Below are positions 14,882 through 26,270 of a DNA stretch of 64,000 bases, piece after piece. Position 1 is the first letter of the stretch; every line of letters begins with the position of its first letter. The stretch lies in NCBI GenBank assembly GCA_023897205.1, contig JAHWDD010000001.1, forward strand, positions 4,898,001 through 4,962,000, read 5' to 3'. This DNA is from Exophiala sp. HKRS030. Lineage: Eukaryota > Ascomycota > Eurotiomycetes > Chaetothyriales > Herpotrichiellaceae. Position numbers and translations under genes: made by a program. Below the pieces are notes generated by a model, which was not told where the DNA came from, searched no databases, and saw only the letters and a list, made by a program, of their open reading frames with translations.

Positions 14882-16817
14882 TCAACCCGCAGCATAGTTG
14901 ACATGTAATGTAAGTTTGGGATTCCGCTGTAGAGCCTCGTCCAGATTGTCATCATTCTCAAGTTCTAACATACTGTTGCTGAGCTCGTCCTTGTAGTGAA
15001 TGACAACGCCGTCGTTGAGTTTAAGTCGTTCTACCAGTCTTTCTTTTAGGGCAGCGAATGCAATATCTTGCGGGACGCGAATGGCGATGATGTCGTCTTG
15101 GAAGAATACCTTAACTTTCATTGGGCCACTGGCATTTCCTGCTCTCATGCTCGAAGAGGTGGATGCTTGTGTCAAGTTGCTTGCTTGTGAATGAAGGAAG
15201 GGAGGACCTCCGAGAGCCATGCCAGGGCCAGCTGTCATGGGTGGAGGTGGACGTTGTTGCGATGATCGAGAAGAGTTGGGCATAGCCATTCCACCATAAC
15301 CTGTACCTGTGGGTTGCTGATTTGTGGAAACCCTCGAAAGTCCCTGTAGCGACTGCTGAGATCCTTCAGAAAGCCGATAATCTTCGCCGAGGGCGCTTGG
15401 GTCGATTTCGAAATCCTGGCCTGGTCTCGGTTTGAACAAATTTCTTACCAACATGCTCTTCGAGATGTGGCTGGGCATGGCGACAATCTTCTTGATGTAC
15501 TCATCAAGATTCTGGCGTCGCCCGTTGGAGATCGCATCTGTGACATGGGCAACGGGTCCCGGCATGAACGGTAACGTACGAGGCTTCCCCTTGTTGCCCG
15601 CTTCTTCAGGAAACATTTCCAGCAGTGCAATCTGGAAGTCGTAGAAATCGGCATAGTATCTTGACAGTTCCCACCATCGCCCATCCTCCATCTGACACTC
15701 GATGATATACCAATACATGTCATTATCAAAACAGTATCTGGGCACCGAGGCACTCATTGGCGCCAAAGGAATTTGTGGCTGTTGTGAGGTTCTGGGACCT
15801 GAACCTTGAGACTGCTGGCTGTTAGCATGAGTGCCGTAGGCAAGGTCTTGCCAGGGCCCAACTTACGTAGGTATTGCTTGCAAGAGACTGCTGGGAGCCA
15901 CCGTTTTGTAGACTCATTCTTGCCATGTCGGCCGACATTTGAGCTTCTGGGCTGGAAAACTTGCCCAAACTGATGCTGTTGTTCTTATATTCCGCCGCGA
16001 ATTTCTTCCATTCCTCCACTTTGGGGACGCCAGCCTTGCGGACGGCCTCGAGCGGATCTGGAACCGACGCCATCGTCGCGGTGTCTTTGATGTCCACGAA
16101 CGAAACTGGAATCAGACCTGGCCCTCCAAGCCGCCCTATCGGCTTTGCGACAAACCACTCTGGGTTTGACTGGGCCACCACGATGATCGCCTCACCGGCT
16201 TTCGCGTCCAGCTCGTCCGGTCTTTCCGCATTGAAATCATATTGCACCACGCCATAGACCATGGCACCCCCGGCCTTGCCAATCATGCTTGCACCTCTCA
16301 TATGCGTCGGCGGCCTCGCGGTAGCGGTGGACTCTGACCTCATGTGTCCAGAGTGAGTCGAACCCTTCTCCGAGAAGCCCGAATCATGGCTCTCTGCTCG
16401 TTCTCCGGGGGACGACAGTGAGTTACCACTCTGGCGCTGTTGTTTGCCCACGACCTCGAAGAAAGCGACAGGGACCAAGCCCCTGGCAGACGGGATGAGC
16501 GGGTTGCACGCCTCGTACCACTCGGTATCGTCTTCACGGCTCAGAACATGGAAGAAATCGCCCTTGTGAAATGCCAGCTCTTGTCCGTTGCCATTCTGGG
16601 GCGCATAGTCATACAGCGCCTTGATGACCTTCTTCGGGGGCAGTGCCTGGATGGTCTTGGGTGTGATGGAAAGCGAGGGTGCGTGCCTAGATTCCTTGTC
16701 GCTCTTGAGAGATCGGCGAATGGCCTGGAGGAGGGGGGCACAAGGAACGAATCAGTATTCACAGGTCCAGACAAGAATGCGCATACGTGCAGGAGAGTGT
16801 GTGGACATTACCTTCAT
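14882..16817 (-). CDS. BEM1: Polarity scaffold Bem1 (SH3-SH3-PX-PB1)
   Basis: Predicted 597 residues. Bem1 scaffolds Cdc42, its exchange factor Cdc24 and PAK kinase at sites of polar growth. Domain order is complete: SH3-1 at about 36-95 (KVIKALYDYAP to GLVPVAFFEVV), SH3-2 at about 160-215 (GVVQYDFNAERPDELDAK to GLIPVSFVDI), PX at about 310-415 (YCFDNDMYWYIIECQ, with RNLFKPRPGQDFE after it), and a C-terminal PB1 (KVKVFFQDDIIAIRVP). The first exon is only 6 nt (16812-16817, Met-Lys). Intron 16725-16811 follows, then AIRRSLKSDKES, matching the usual fungal Bem1 start. The second intron, 15812 or 15815 to 15866, has a CAGCAG tandem acceptor, so one Gln is optional. Confidence 0.94.
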
Positions 16818-18312
16818 GGCGCATTCACGATGCCCCGCAGTGGCCTGAGAAAAAAAAAGGCAACGGAGGGAGGAGGCGATGATGGTGGTGTTTCTTTTTC
16901 GGGATCTAGAGCAGGCGCATATGCGCAGTCACAGATTGAAACGAGAGTGATCGAAGCTTGTGTGGTGGAGGAGATCAGTTGCGACCGGATTCGAGATCGG
17001 GTGTGTCTGAGGTGGACAAAAACGGGAGTCTGGCGCAGACAAAGGGGAGGTGATTGCAGGGTTGCCGTTTCGGCAAAACCGCAACACGACCGTATCAGCT
17101 CACGGATTCGTCGCTGCACTCCTCCTTTGACAAGATTGCAGGGCCAGGTGCTTGTAAAAGACCCAGCTGACGAACGGAATTCCACAGGTGTTGTCACCGC
17201 ACTGTCCACCACTGTCCTGTACACTCGTGTGTGCGTCTCTGCGATGGTGAGCGAGGCAAAGATTTCACGTGACGGACCGCGAAGTCTGGACGGGGGTGTA
17301 AACCGTGTAGCTGGTAAAGATGTGTCCTCGCAGCATTTCCACGACCGAGGAGCGGGAGAATTTACATAAATACCTTACGTCTCAGCTTGATTATACCTCA
17401 CTCCAATCTCAGTACCGAGAATCAACCTTTTTGTTTGCTGTGACCTCCATAGTTCATGGACCAAGCCACGCATTCAAGGCTCAAGTCGCCACAAGTAAAC
17501 AGTCTGGCTTTTAGCCCGGATAGCTACAACTAATATTGTTGAGGAATTGGAGGCGAGATCAAGGGAGACCTGATGAGCACAACTTGTGATCGTCACACAT
17601 GGTTGCTTGCACGGTCATATACTCTTCATGTTTTACATACACACCAAGATGAAGGCATTCACTGCGCTCCAGCAGCAAAATGTGAGCGTGAAAACAAAGC
17701 CGCAAAACTGGGCCATCATTGACGTAAATCCAATCAGTGGATATTGAGAAATCATCAAGCGCATGGCCTGACATGTACTTGACTGCTCCAACATTACCGA
17801 AAGCCTCACCTCCGTAAGGGTCAAGGGCCAAGTGGACGATCCATGTTAATCCTCCGTGACAGGTAGGTTTTTATGGTCCGTGATTCAATTTTCAGCTTTG
17901 TTGTGATGCCTATCTCCAAACTTGTCTAAAGACGAAGTGTTGAAGGCTGATTCCTCGAGGCATTTATCGGGTCCGCCAGCGCCAACGCTACATCGAGCTA
18001 CACCATGTATTGCGCCAGTAAATGTTCACCAGTATTGCCAAATATGGAATATCCGTCTCTTCTGTCCAGCCCACCCGAATTGCTTTTGCTTTCATCTTGG
18101 TCTCGGAAAGAACAATGCCAGTGATAAGAACGTCTGCTAGGAGATAGAGCCTGCCTCGCAAGCAGGGGAAAAGGTAGAACAATATGATAAAGGGAGAAGA
18201 TGACCAGTATGTGGGCGTGGAGCAAATGCGCGAATACTAGGAGAATTTTTCGACGCCGGCGGGGGAGATACCCTATTGCTTCCGAGACAGCTATGAGAAA
18301 CAAGGGAATCAC
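16818..18312. other. Intergenic, 1.5 kb, BEM1 upstream region
   Basis: No gene is supported. The BEM1-proximal half contains a palindromic E-box (17265-17272). The rest is the 3' flank of the THP3-like gene, with only short chance frames. Confidence 0.45.
17265..17272. promoter_or_regulatory. Palindromic E-box TCACGTGA
   Basis: Perfect 8-bp palindrome about 450 bp upstream of the BEM1 start. CACGTGA is the core bound by fungal bHLH factors of the Cbf1/Pho4 type. Function here is inferred from motif and position only. Confidence 0.35.
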
Positions 18313-20002
18313 TCAAATCTGCCCCTTGATATCGACTTGTCCGAACGCTCTCGTCTTTGCGATGTGGAAGATCGAACCGGCTTTGCCACTGAGGAATCGG
18401 ACGTCTCCATCACGTTCCTCTAGGAGAGTGTTGTCTTCGGATACGTGGTCAAGAATAAATTGGCAAGCTTCTTCATCAGACTCGAAGCCGAGTTCTTCAG
18501 TAACGAAGCGCAACCGAACATCTGGCTTGTACCTAGAGAGTGTGTCAGCAATGAAATTTCAATACATGGATTGGCAACAAGACTTACGATCTGCATATGC
18601 ACGCAAGTGCAGCGAGTCGTTCCCGTTCTACGAACATGTCCATTAAATATGCGCCCATGTCCGGGACAGTAAGATATAGCTTGAAGAACTTGTGATAGTT
18701 TCCAAGAGCTAGAGCTGAACGAACCTCGAGGGCATGCTTGATGGCTGGTTCTTTCTTGTCTGCTGGGGTTAGATCGGATAAAACATCGTTCATGTCAGTC
18801 TGGTTGCACGTGTGAATAAAGTACAAGATGCGATAAGCCTTGAATTCCACCGGATGACCGCCTAAGTTCTGCTTGTACAGCGCCCTTAGCTGCGTTTGAC
18901 ACTGGTTATACTCACCCAGGTCACCCTTCTCTAAAGCAATTCGAGCGTGATATTCGTAGACACTCGTCGTGAAATCGTTCTTGATGTGTTGGACGGTCAG
19001 ATCTTGTCGCAGCGATTTAAATTGATCGCATATGTAGACGTAGTTGCCTTCGCTGCGCCATTTCTTCTTCAGCAGCTCGAGGGTCTTTCTCAATACTTCC
19101 AGGGGTCGCACGTCATCAGGATTTGGAGCTGAAGTCAATCTGAAGTAGTTCTTTTCCAGCTTCTGACAGCGCCCAACTATGGGTCCGGTCACTTTTGGCT
19201 CGGGCGACGCTCCTCTAGATGAATCTTGTGTGCGCGGCGAGTTTGACCCGGTACGGTTGGCCTCGAACCTCCGTCTGCGTGACTCTAAACTAGCGCTTGT
19301 TTTACTTACGGATGAGCTCATGTCAAGTTTGAGTCGCTTCTCGGAAGTGGCAAAGGAAACACGATCTGCAAAAGATCCAGAAGGTTGTGCGTTCATTCTC
19401 CAGGGTGGTGTGGGTGTGTTGGACGCAACGTCGTCCGTGAGTTCTTGAGATTTGCGCTTACGAGGGACATCGGTGCGAGGCTGCCAGGCTGTGTTGGAAT
19501 ACTCCGGAGCAGGTATAGGAGGAACATAATGTGGAGGGGGAACAGGAGCAAACAGGGCACGGGTCCGCTCATCGTGGATCATTTGCTGAGGAAGTGGCAA
19601 TTCTTTCCAGTTTATCGAGTCCAGCTTTCCGCTCTGCGTGGCCTCCGTTATGACGTCCTTGAGTCTGACTTCAATTTGCTCTTTAGTGACTCCAGGAATG
19701 GCGCTGACCTGAGCAAAAGATCTGTTGACGTAGTCACGGACATCCGGAGACCAATTCATTTTCTTCTTGGGTGGTTGTTGTGATGATGGAACCGAGGCAA
19801 TGACCGGCACCGGCGGAGGTGGAGGGTATTGAGAGTGAGGCACGGCTGGAGGCGCATAAGTAGGCGGAGGAGGCAGACCAGACTGCGGTCCAAAACTCTG
19901 GCGCGCAGGAACTGAAATGTAAGCATTCTGGTTGTCAAGTGACGCGTAAGGTGAATGGGTTTGCCAGGGCGCTTGCCCAGGAGCGGGCGCGGAATACATC
20001 AT
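18313..20002 (-). CDS. THP3: SAC3/GANP-domain protein, THP3/LENG8-like
   Basis: Predicted 544 residues in two exons (intron 18533-18587, joining CICRS to YKPDVRLRF). The first 130 residues are Pro/Gln/Tyr-rich and disordered. A Lys/Arg-Ser middle region follows, then a SAC3/GANP domain from about 300: VGRCQKLEKNYFRLTSAPNP, EVLRKTLELLKKKW, DQFKSLRQDLTVQHI, then a helical PCI-like tail. In yeast, Thp3 pairs with Csn12 and links transcription elongation with mRNA processing; LENG8 is the animal homologue. The open frame extends upstream without ATG; the first ATG pair is at 20002 (MMYSAPAPG). Family call is strong. Yeast-like complex membership is inferred. Confidence 0.88.
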
Positions 20003-20330
20003 TCGCTTGCGAGAAGAGTGTGAAGAAGTGACGCGGGTGAGAAAAGAGTAAAATGGGGAAACGAAAACAAGTACTGCGTCGAGAAAGTCGGGATGATGTT
20101 GAAGGTGAGTTGAAAGTCGGTGTCGCAAAGTTGGTTCAAGGATAGAGGATGGCTAGGAATCTCATTTTGCCGGCCTTGGCGACATCACATGATGAGACTA
20201 TGATTGCGCTTCTACTGTTCACGGTCGCCTCACTCAAACCTTGAGAGTGATTGTCGTTTTGATTTTATCCGAACTATCCTTACAGACAAGAAGAGACATG
20301 CCGTGCCCTTGCTATAAACACCTCCCTGTC
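20003..20330. other. Intergenic: THP3-like promoter
   Basis: Short spacer between the THP3-like start and the end of the paraoxonase-like gene. No feature is recognised. Confidence 0.45.
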
Positions 20331-22097
20331 TTACAAGCCTGCGCCACTGATATCGCAGACAATGAAATGTTTATCAATCACGCTGCCTGCAATCAGCTTA
20401 CCAGATCCAGGATCAACAGCCACTCCGGTCAATGCGCTCATCTGTGCACCATCATCCCAATACAAAAGTTCAGGTTCGTAGTTCTTTTTCTTTACGAGAC
20501 GTACAACTGCTGCCTCGGTGTGCAATTTTGCGTTTAGTGGATCATGAAGGCGGCCCATGAGGCCTGCGATATCGGGGAATGCTGTCCCAACTTAGTGAAT
20601 CGGAAGAACACAAAAGTGATTGAGGGACTTACTGGCCACGACAACATCTCCGGATTCTGGGATGAGGGAAAGATTGTCTGCTCCCGCACCCAGTTTCTTA
20701 TATGGAAAAATCACAGTTAGCATTCACACTCCCACGCAGTTTTTGAATTGCGCAGGAAAGAGAGATTTGACTTGAGCAATCATGAAGGTGTGATCTGGGC
20801 ACGCCAAAAAGACAAGGCTTGACTCACCACGACCTTCTTGGTGGTCAGTTGCTTGGTCTCTGGATCAATGGCGTAAATGGTGGTGGTCGCCGCAATCACG
20901 TCATTCACCATCAATGTCTTGCCGTCGTCGACCACAATCACTCCATTTGCATAAGGGTGTGCGTTGGTCGGTGACACTGTCTTGCATTCGAGAGAAGGAC
21001 CTGCCGCTGAGCAATAGACCACGTCGGTGGCCCATTTCCACGGACCGAATTTATCCTCAAAAGTCCTGAGAAGACCACCGAAAGCCCCTCCGTAAAAGTA
21101 GTGATCATTCGTGATGAAGAAAGAGCTGTCTTTGGTCAGCCAGAGTGCGAAGAGAGACACGACATGCTGGTGACGGGAAAGGATAAACATACTCTGGACC
21201 GAGTGCTGCCACCGCGTTGGGCGTCTTGATCTTCCAGTGCTTGAACTCGCGAACGAAAGTGAGAGTGTTTGAACCCAAGACATGAGAGAACAACAGGATT
21301 TCCTCGCCTCGACGACCGTGGTTGACGGCAAACAGGTAGATCTATACGTTTAATTAGTCGCCTCAACTGTTAACCTGTCCTGCATACATTGAAACTTACC
21401 ATTGAACTATCGTCTTCAGGCACGAAGATATCAATACCATGCAAGACCAAATCATGAGTTGGATCTAATCCTTCAATCTTCAAAGGGACGGTGGTATTGG
21501 TCTAATCAAATCGTTAGAATAGTCGGAAAGGATGTCATAGGTCATGTGCCATGGTTCGATAGTTGAGGGGGTATGATTACCTTGATATCGTATTTCAAAA
21601 AATACTCTCGATAGGTCTGTGCATTGACCGTATCGTGTAGATTGAGAGGTGGATAAAACACCTTTCGTGTCTCTGGATATCCGCATGCTATTGTTTTCGG
21701 GTTGTTAAGAGACAACCTCGACTCGAGATGTAGGTATGTCCAAGATTGACACAGAAAGACGTACCTAGGAAAGCCTCTCCTGAAGCTTGATGGATACGGA
21801 CATCTTCACAAGCTTGTCCTACTGTTTTTATTTTGGTTCGTTAGACACCTCGTCACCCACAAAACAAGAAAAGATCTTGGGGTGAGCGAGAGTTGGACGA
21901 AACTGACCAGGATTCTTCCAACACTTGTCGTTGTTCAAAGCACCATGGTGTAAATGTTGAACCGCAGGTTGAAAATCCGACAACCTCCCACCATATTTGT
22001 CCAAAAAGGGTACGATGTAGGTCGGATTCGAGTACAAAGCTCCCAATGCCGCTACCAAGACTGGCACGGGGAGGAACTTGGTCCAGCCGCTGGACAT
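20331..22097 (-). CDS. Paraoxonase/arylesterase-like calcium-dependent hydrolase
   Basis: Predicted 404-residue six-bladed propeller of the serum paraoxonase family, Ca2+-dependent enzymes acting on lactones, aryl esters or organophosphates. An uncleaved-looking hydrophobic anchor (FLPVPVLVAALGALY, residues about 8-22) suggests a membrane or secretory location. Family motifs are CEDVRIHQASGEAFLACGY, LVLHGIDIF, VNHGRRGEEILLF, and PNAVAALGPDSFFITNDHYF, which resembles the mammalian PON calcium/lactone site. Eight exons; introns 21819-21907, 21688-21764, 21502-21580, 21342-21399, 21126-21192, 20697-20827 and 20582-20632. The 21126 acceptor was chosen because it alone gives GPDSFFITND. Substrate is unknown; strictosidine-synthase-like proteins share the fold but not these motifs. 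Confidence 0.85.
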
Positions 22098-22820
22098 TGT
22101 GGTTGATGGGTATATTTCGTAACGGCGACAACAACTGGATAATGATAAATCTCGATAAAGAGTATCAGATTTGAAGAAAGAAAAAAAGGACGTGTGGAAA
22201 AAGGACCGTAGGTAACGGAGTACAAGTCACGTTCGAGTACGGAGTAGAACTTTAGCTTTGTATCTCCCGTCTTACCCCGTACTCAGCAACTGACTGTAAA
22301 TAGAGGGGAGGGGGGAGACCGCCGAGGGACAACCCATTCCATCCCATCATCACCTCACCTCACCTCACCTCAACCCCCGCCCCCCCTATATGCACGAACG
22401 AACGCACCCGTAATACAAATGTCAGAACAACCCCACACGACTGAAGATGGACCTACCGGCTTACTCCGTACGTTTCGAATGCCGCGGTTCAACCATTCCT
22501 TGACTTCGGACGGAGTATGTGCTGTACACCTTACCAACAGCAAGGAACGGCACCCGGAAGTATTTACCTACTCAAACAGCAGGTATCGAGCTATTGACCT
22601 TCATCCACTGCACATTCATTTGTATATTTCCATCGAGTTAAGCATCTTTGATCTGTTATCCTTATGAGACTACTGACATTCCCCACGCTTTGATTAATGT
22701 CGAATATGTATACTCGGTTGGCTATAATACAAATTACACCTCCTACTCGTATAATAAAGACTATTCACACTTCGATCTTGGGGCAGTACTCCATAGTGTA
22801 CAATACCGAGACCTCAATAT
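22098..22820. other. Intergenic with four ACGGAGTA words
   Basis: Paraoxonase-like promoter side and MCD4 3' flank. It contains ACGGAGTA-type words near 22214, 22237, 22462 (reverse) and 22510, plus a CACCT tandem and C-run. No gene is supported. Confidence 0.5.
22351..22370 (+). repeat. CACCT x4 tandem repeat
   Basis: Four exact copies of CACCT, followed by a C-rich stretch to about 22387. It is a small simple repeat about 255 bp upstream of the paraoxonase-like start. Confidence 0.9.
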
Positions 22821-25800
22821 CTACTCGATAACAGGTCTTTCATCAACCTCCGCCATCTTTTCGTTAGTAAAGCCATTGACCCTCCCGTTTGATTTCGTCG
22901 TACCCGCAACCACCTCCACACCACCATTGGCTTTAACCCTGTCCTGAAAGCCATCGACCTCAACACCACTAATCAAAGCGTGACTAACTCCCTCTAGCCC
23001 CGCTACAAAGACGCACAACAAACTTCCGATAACGAAATGGCTTATGGTGGTACCAATCTCCAGCCAACTGCCTTCGTCCTTGACCATCCAGAAGAAGTTG
23101 AGCGTCATGAGATCGCTTAGCGCCATGACGACCATGAATAGAGCCGAGGACTGTAGACCTAGTCGTCTATTCAGTATGCCCAAAGCGGCGGAGATGATAC
23201 AGAATGGTACCATGATTTTGAACAGCAAAAGGGCTCCTTGAGAGAATGGATCAAAAATCGGAATCAGCCGGTTCACGGCGTCGAGACTGAAACTTGATAT
23301 CGATGCAATGTTTCCCGTTGAGAAAAATCCAGACTGTAAGAAGAAGAGGAAATATAGAGCTCGGCGGAGATCCGTCAACGCAAGTGTGCGGAATGTCTTC
23401 TCTGGGTGCAGGTTGGCGGGCTGAGACAACGCCGTGGAGGTAATGGTGACTCCATTCGCTGAAGGAGCCGTTACTGATCCAGACTTGGACTCGTCAAAGA
23501 CCTGAATGGCATGCTCCAGTCGTACCCATGCTAGTAGCGTGGAACAGAAGGCGAAGTAGAACAGTCCTTCATAGGAGATGGTAAGGATTATGAAGGACGG
23601 CGAAAAAGTGAGAAAGATGATGACAAGGCGATGCAGATAATGCCGGTTTGGTGCCACTCGATGAACGAAAGGTAAGATGAGAGATGCGATGAGGGCGAAC
23701 CAGCCTACGACCTGGTTGCCTAGTGGCAAACCCTTTTTTGCCTGGATCGAGGCGACACTTGATCGTGTTACGATGATGGCAAGTAGGATGACCCCTAATT
23801 GCAACCCCATGAGCATTCGAGAGACCATGTTAGGCTCGGACCCTTGGTGTCCTGATCTGGACATGGAATGAATCTCATGCTCATAGTAGAGGTATGCTAG
23901 CCCAGCCCCTAGCATGAGAAGACCACCAGCTGTAATGGTGTTTGCATCTTCAACCTTGATTACTGGGAGGAGAGTAAAGGTACTCAATACGAGGCAGCCC
24001 GCTGCCCATGATAGTACGAGACCTCTATTTTTGTTGATAAAGTCGACGCCGTAAAAAGCGGGAAAGATTGCGCCAAAAACGTAGCAGATGCTAAGCAGGA
24101 TGCGATGAAAGTATGATTGTACCTGTCATAGTTAGAATATGTCAACACTTTCAATCTGAGGTCGGAGACTCACAAGTCCTTCGACAACCAGAAGATACAC
24201 CACGGTCTGGATTGCAAGAAGTGTGTACGCCGGAATCCCTTGGAGATGACCAAAAAGGACTTTGAAGCCAGACATGAACGCCTGTCTCCTGGCGAAAACC
24301 TCTTCCCAGAAGAAGACAGGGAATAAAGCATACGCATAGTATGTGATGGGAGACCGTTCAATGATGAAAAAAGAATATAGCAACACCAGAATGGAAGAGA
24401 ATGCAATAGTGGTGCCTGTCGTCCTGTGCTCTGGGGTTGCTCCGTGAAGCACGTGGAGATCAATCACGGTGGTAGCGGCATATGCAATCCAGCCTAGATA
24501 GCCTAAAGTGATCAGAGCACGAAGAAATAGCCAGTCATAGGTTTGTAGGTAGCGTAGACCCTGGAGACCATCGTTGAAGAGCTTTGAAGACATTTCGACA
24601 GCACTCTCGTATTCTTCTTGGCCTATCAGCCCCTCGATGACGGAGATTTGACGGTCAACTGTGGTGTTGCCGCCGGCAAAAGCTGGATAAGGCTGATAAT
24701 TCAGCGATGTTGACCTCTTTTGTTCCTCTTTGACGTGATAGATCTCCAGAACTTGTTTGACATTCACAAGTGCTGCTACGGCCTTCTCACGAGGGCTAGC
24801 TGCCAAATAGCTTAGGGGCAGTCGACCAACTGAATTGACAGGGAATTCGAGCCCAACAAGGTATGCCATGAGTGCTGCGACATCTGCCTGATCAACGTCG
24901 TGTCGTCGAACATGGTCGAAACCCCAGTCGAATGAAAAGCCATCCTCGTGTCCCGGCGCTTTAACTTTGTTGTAGACCTCAGGTTTCGCTGCTCCAGCAC
25001 CCCAAACAATCAATGGGGTCCTCGTATTGTCGGGATGACCATCACCATGACTTCCCCAGTCACTCATCCCATGGTCGGCGGTGAAAACGTAAGCCGTTTC
25101 GCCATCACCGTAGAAATTGTCTATTAGTTTTGTGATCTCCTCGACTCCCTGGTCAACGACTTTGATATTGTTCAAGTACTCTTTCGAATACGGCCGGTAT
25201 CCATGACCAGTGGTGTCCAGCCCCAGCAGATGCAGGAAGAAGACGAGCTTATCGTCCCGCAGCATGGCATCAAGAGTTGAATTTGTGCTCGCCGATTGGA
25301 AAAGCTCCTTGACCTTATCAAATACCCAGATGTCCAACATTGTGGCGTCCGAGGTGAAGTCCTCGAAGTCTTCATTGTAATGGTCCGCATCGACACGACC
25401 CGGCACAGCACCTTCCTTGAACATGGGCAGGATGTCCGGACTCCCCCAACTCCACGTGTGTCGACTGCGGTTGAATACGCTGTCAAAGTCCACCGGGTTC
25501 AACTTCCACCCGGTAGTGACCGCGGAGACATCTTCGTACAGTCCGGCAATGAGCGCAACATGACCTGGTCTTGACTCTGTAGGCACTCGAGTATGCGAGA
25601 CACCAAATGTGCCGTGCTCAAGCACTCGCGATCGTAGGAACGGCGCCAGAGGACGAGGGGTCAGGTCGGCATTGGCGGGATCTGGAGGACTCGGGTCTGG
25701 AAAGGACTGGAAGGCTTTGTCGGCGCGCAGTCCGTCGCCGACGAACAGAACAAGTCTTTTGGCAGGGGCGCGATCCACCTCGACCCGGTACGGTTTCATG

Positions 25801-25907
25801 CCATGAACAATCGGACTCGTGAAGTAGATATCGAAGATCGAGTAAATGTACACGAGGTGGAAAATCACGGCGAGGGAGAGGAAGCCTCCCCGGCTTAGTC
25901 TCGCCAT
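22821..25907 (-). CDS. MCD4: GPI ethanolamine phosphate transferase 1 (Mcd4)
   Basis: Predicted 1011-residue ER membrane enzyme that adds ethanolamine phosphate to the first mannose of GPI-anchor precursors. An N-terminal membrane anchor (about 9-28) precedes a lumenal alkaline-phosphatase-like domain. Metal-binding motifs are LFVGDGLRADKAF, the Thr-containing SHTRVPTESRPGH, HLLGLDTTGHGYRPYSKEY and FTADHGMSDWGSHGDG. The C-terminal half is a long series of membrane helices. Two exons; intron 24123-24173 joins VVEGL to VQSYFHRIL. Length equals typical fungal Mcd4. The start ATG at 25907 gives MARLSRGGFL, a normal family start. The gene is essential in yeasts; regulation is not visible. Confidence 0.95.
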
Positions 25908-26270
25908 TTTTGTTCAAGTTCTAGACGAAGGATCGACTTGGGTGAGAAGCTACCATTGTTGGTAAAGAAAAACAAAACTGTGCTCGCGCTGTACAGGACA
26001 CTTTGGCTGCTCTACTCTGTTCTGCGAGGCGCAGTCTAGAGATCGCCCGTTGTCCTCAAAAGATTCAGGAGGAGCCAGGGAAATTTACTGATGCGGCAAG
26101 TCCGCCGATCTTCATACCACGGGGAGACTCAGCCTTGTGTGATAGGGTCCCTCATGCCGACGCAGGCGATTTATATAGGGGTTAGAATGTGGTCGCATTC
26201 ATATCGGTATACCATCTAGTCGCAGAGTATGTCATGCGTCTCATAACAATTGCACAATTGTACCGCCGCT
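25908..26270. other. Intergenic: MCD4 promoter
   Basis: Spacer between the MCD4 start and the VPS36 stop, both minus strand. Nothing distinctive is seen. Confidence 0.45.
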
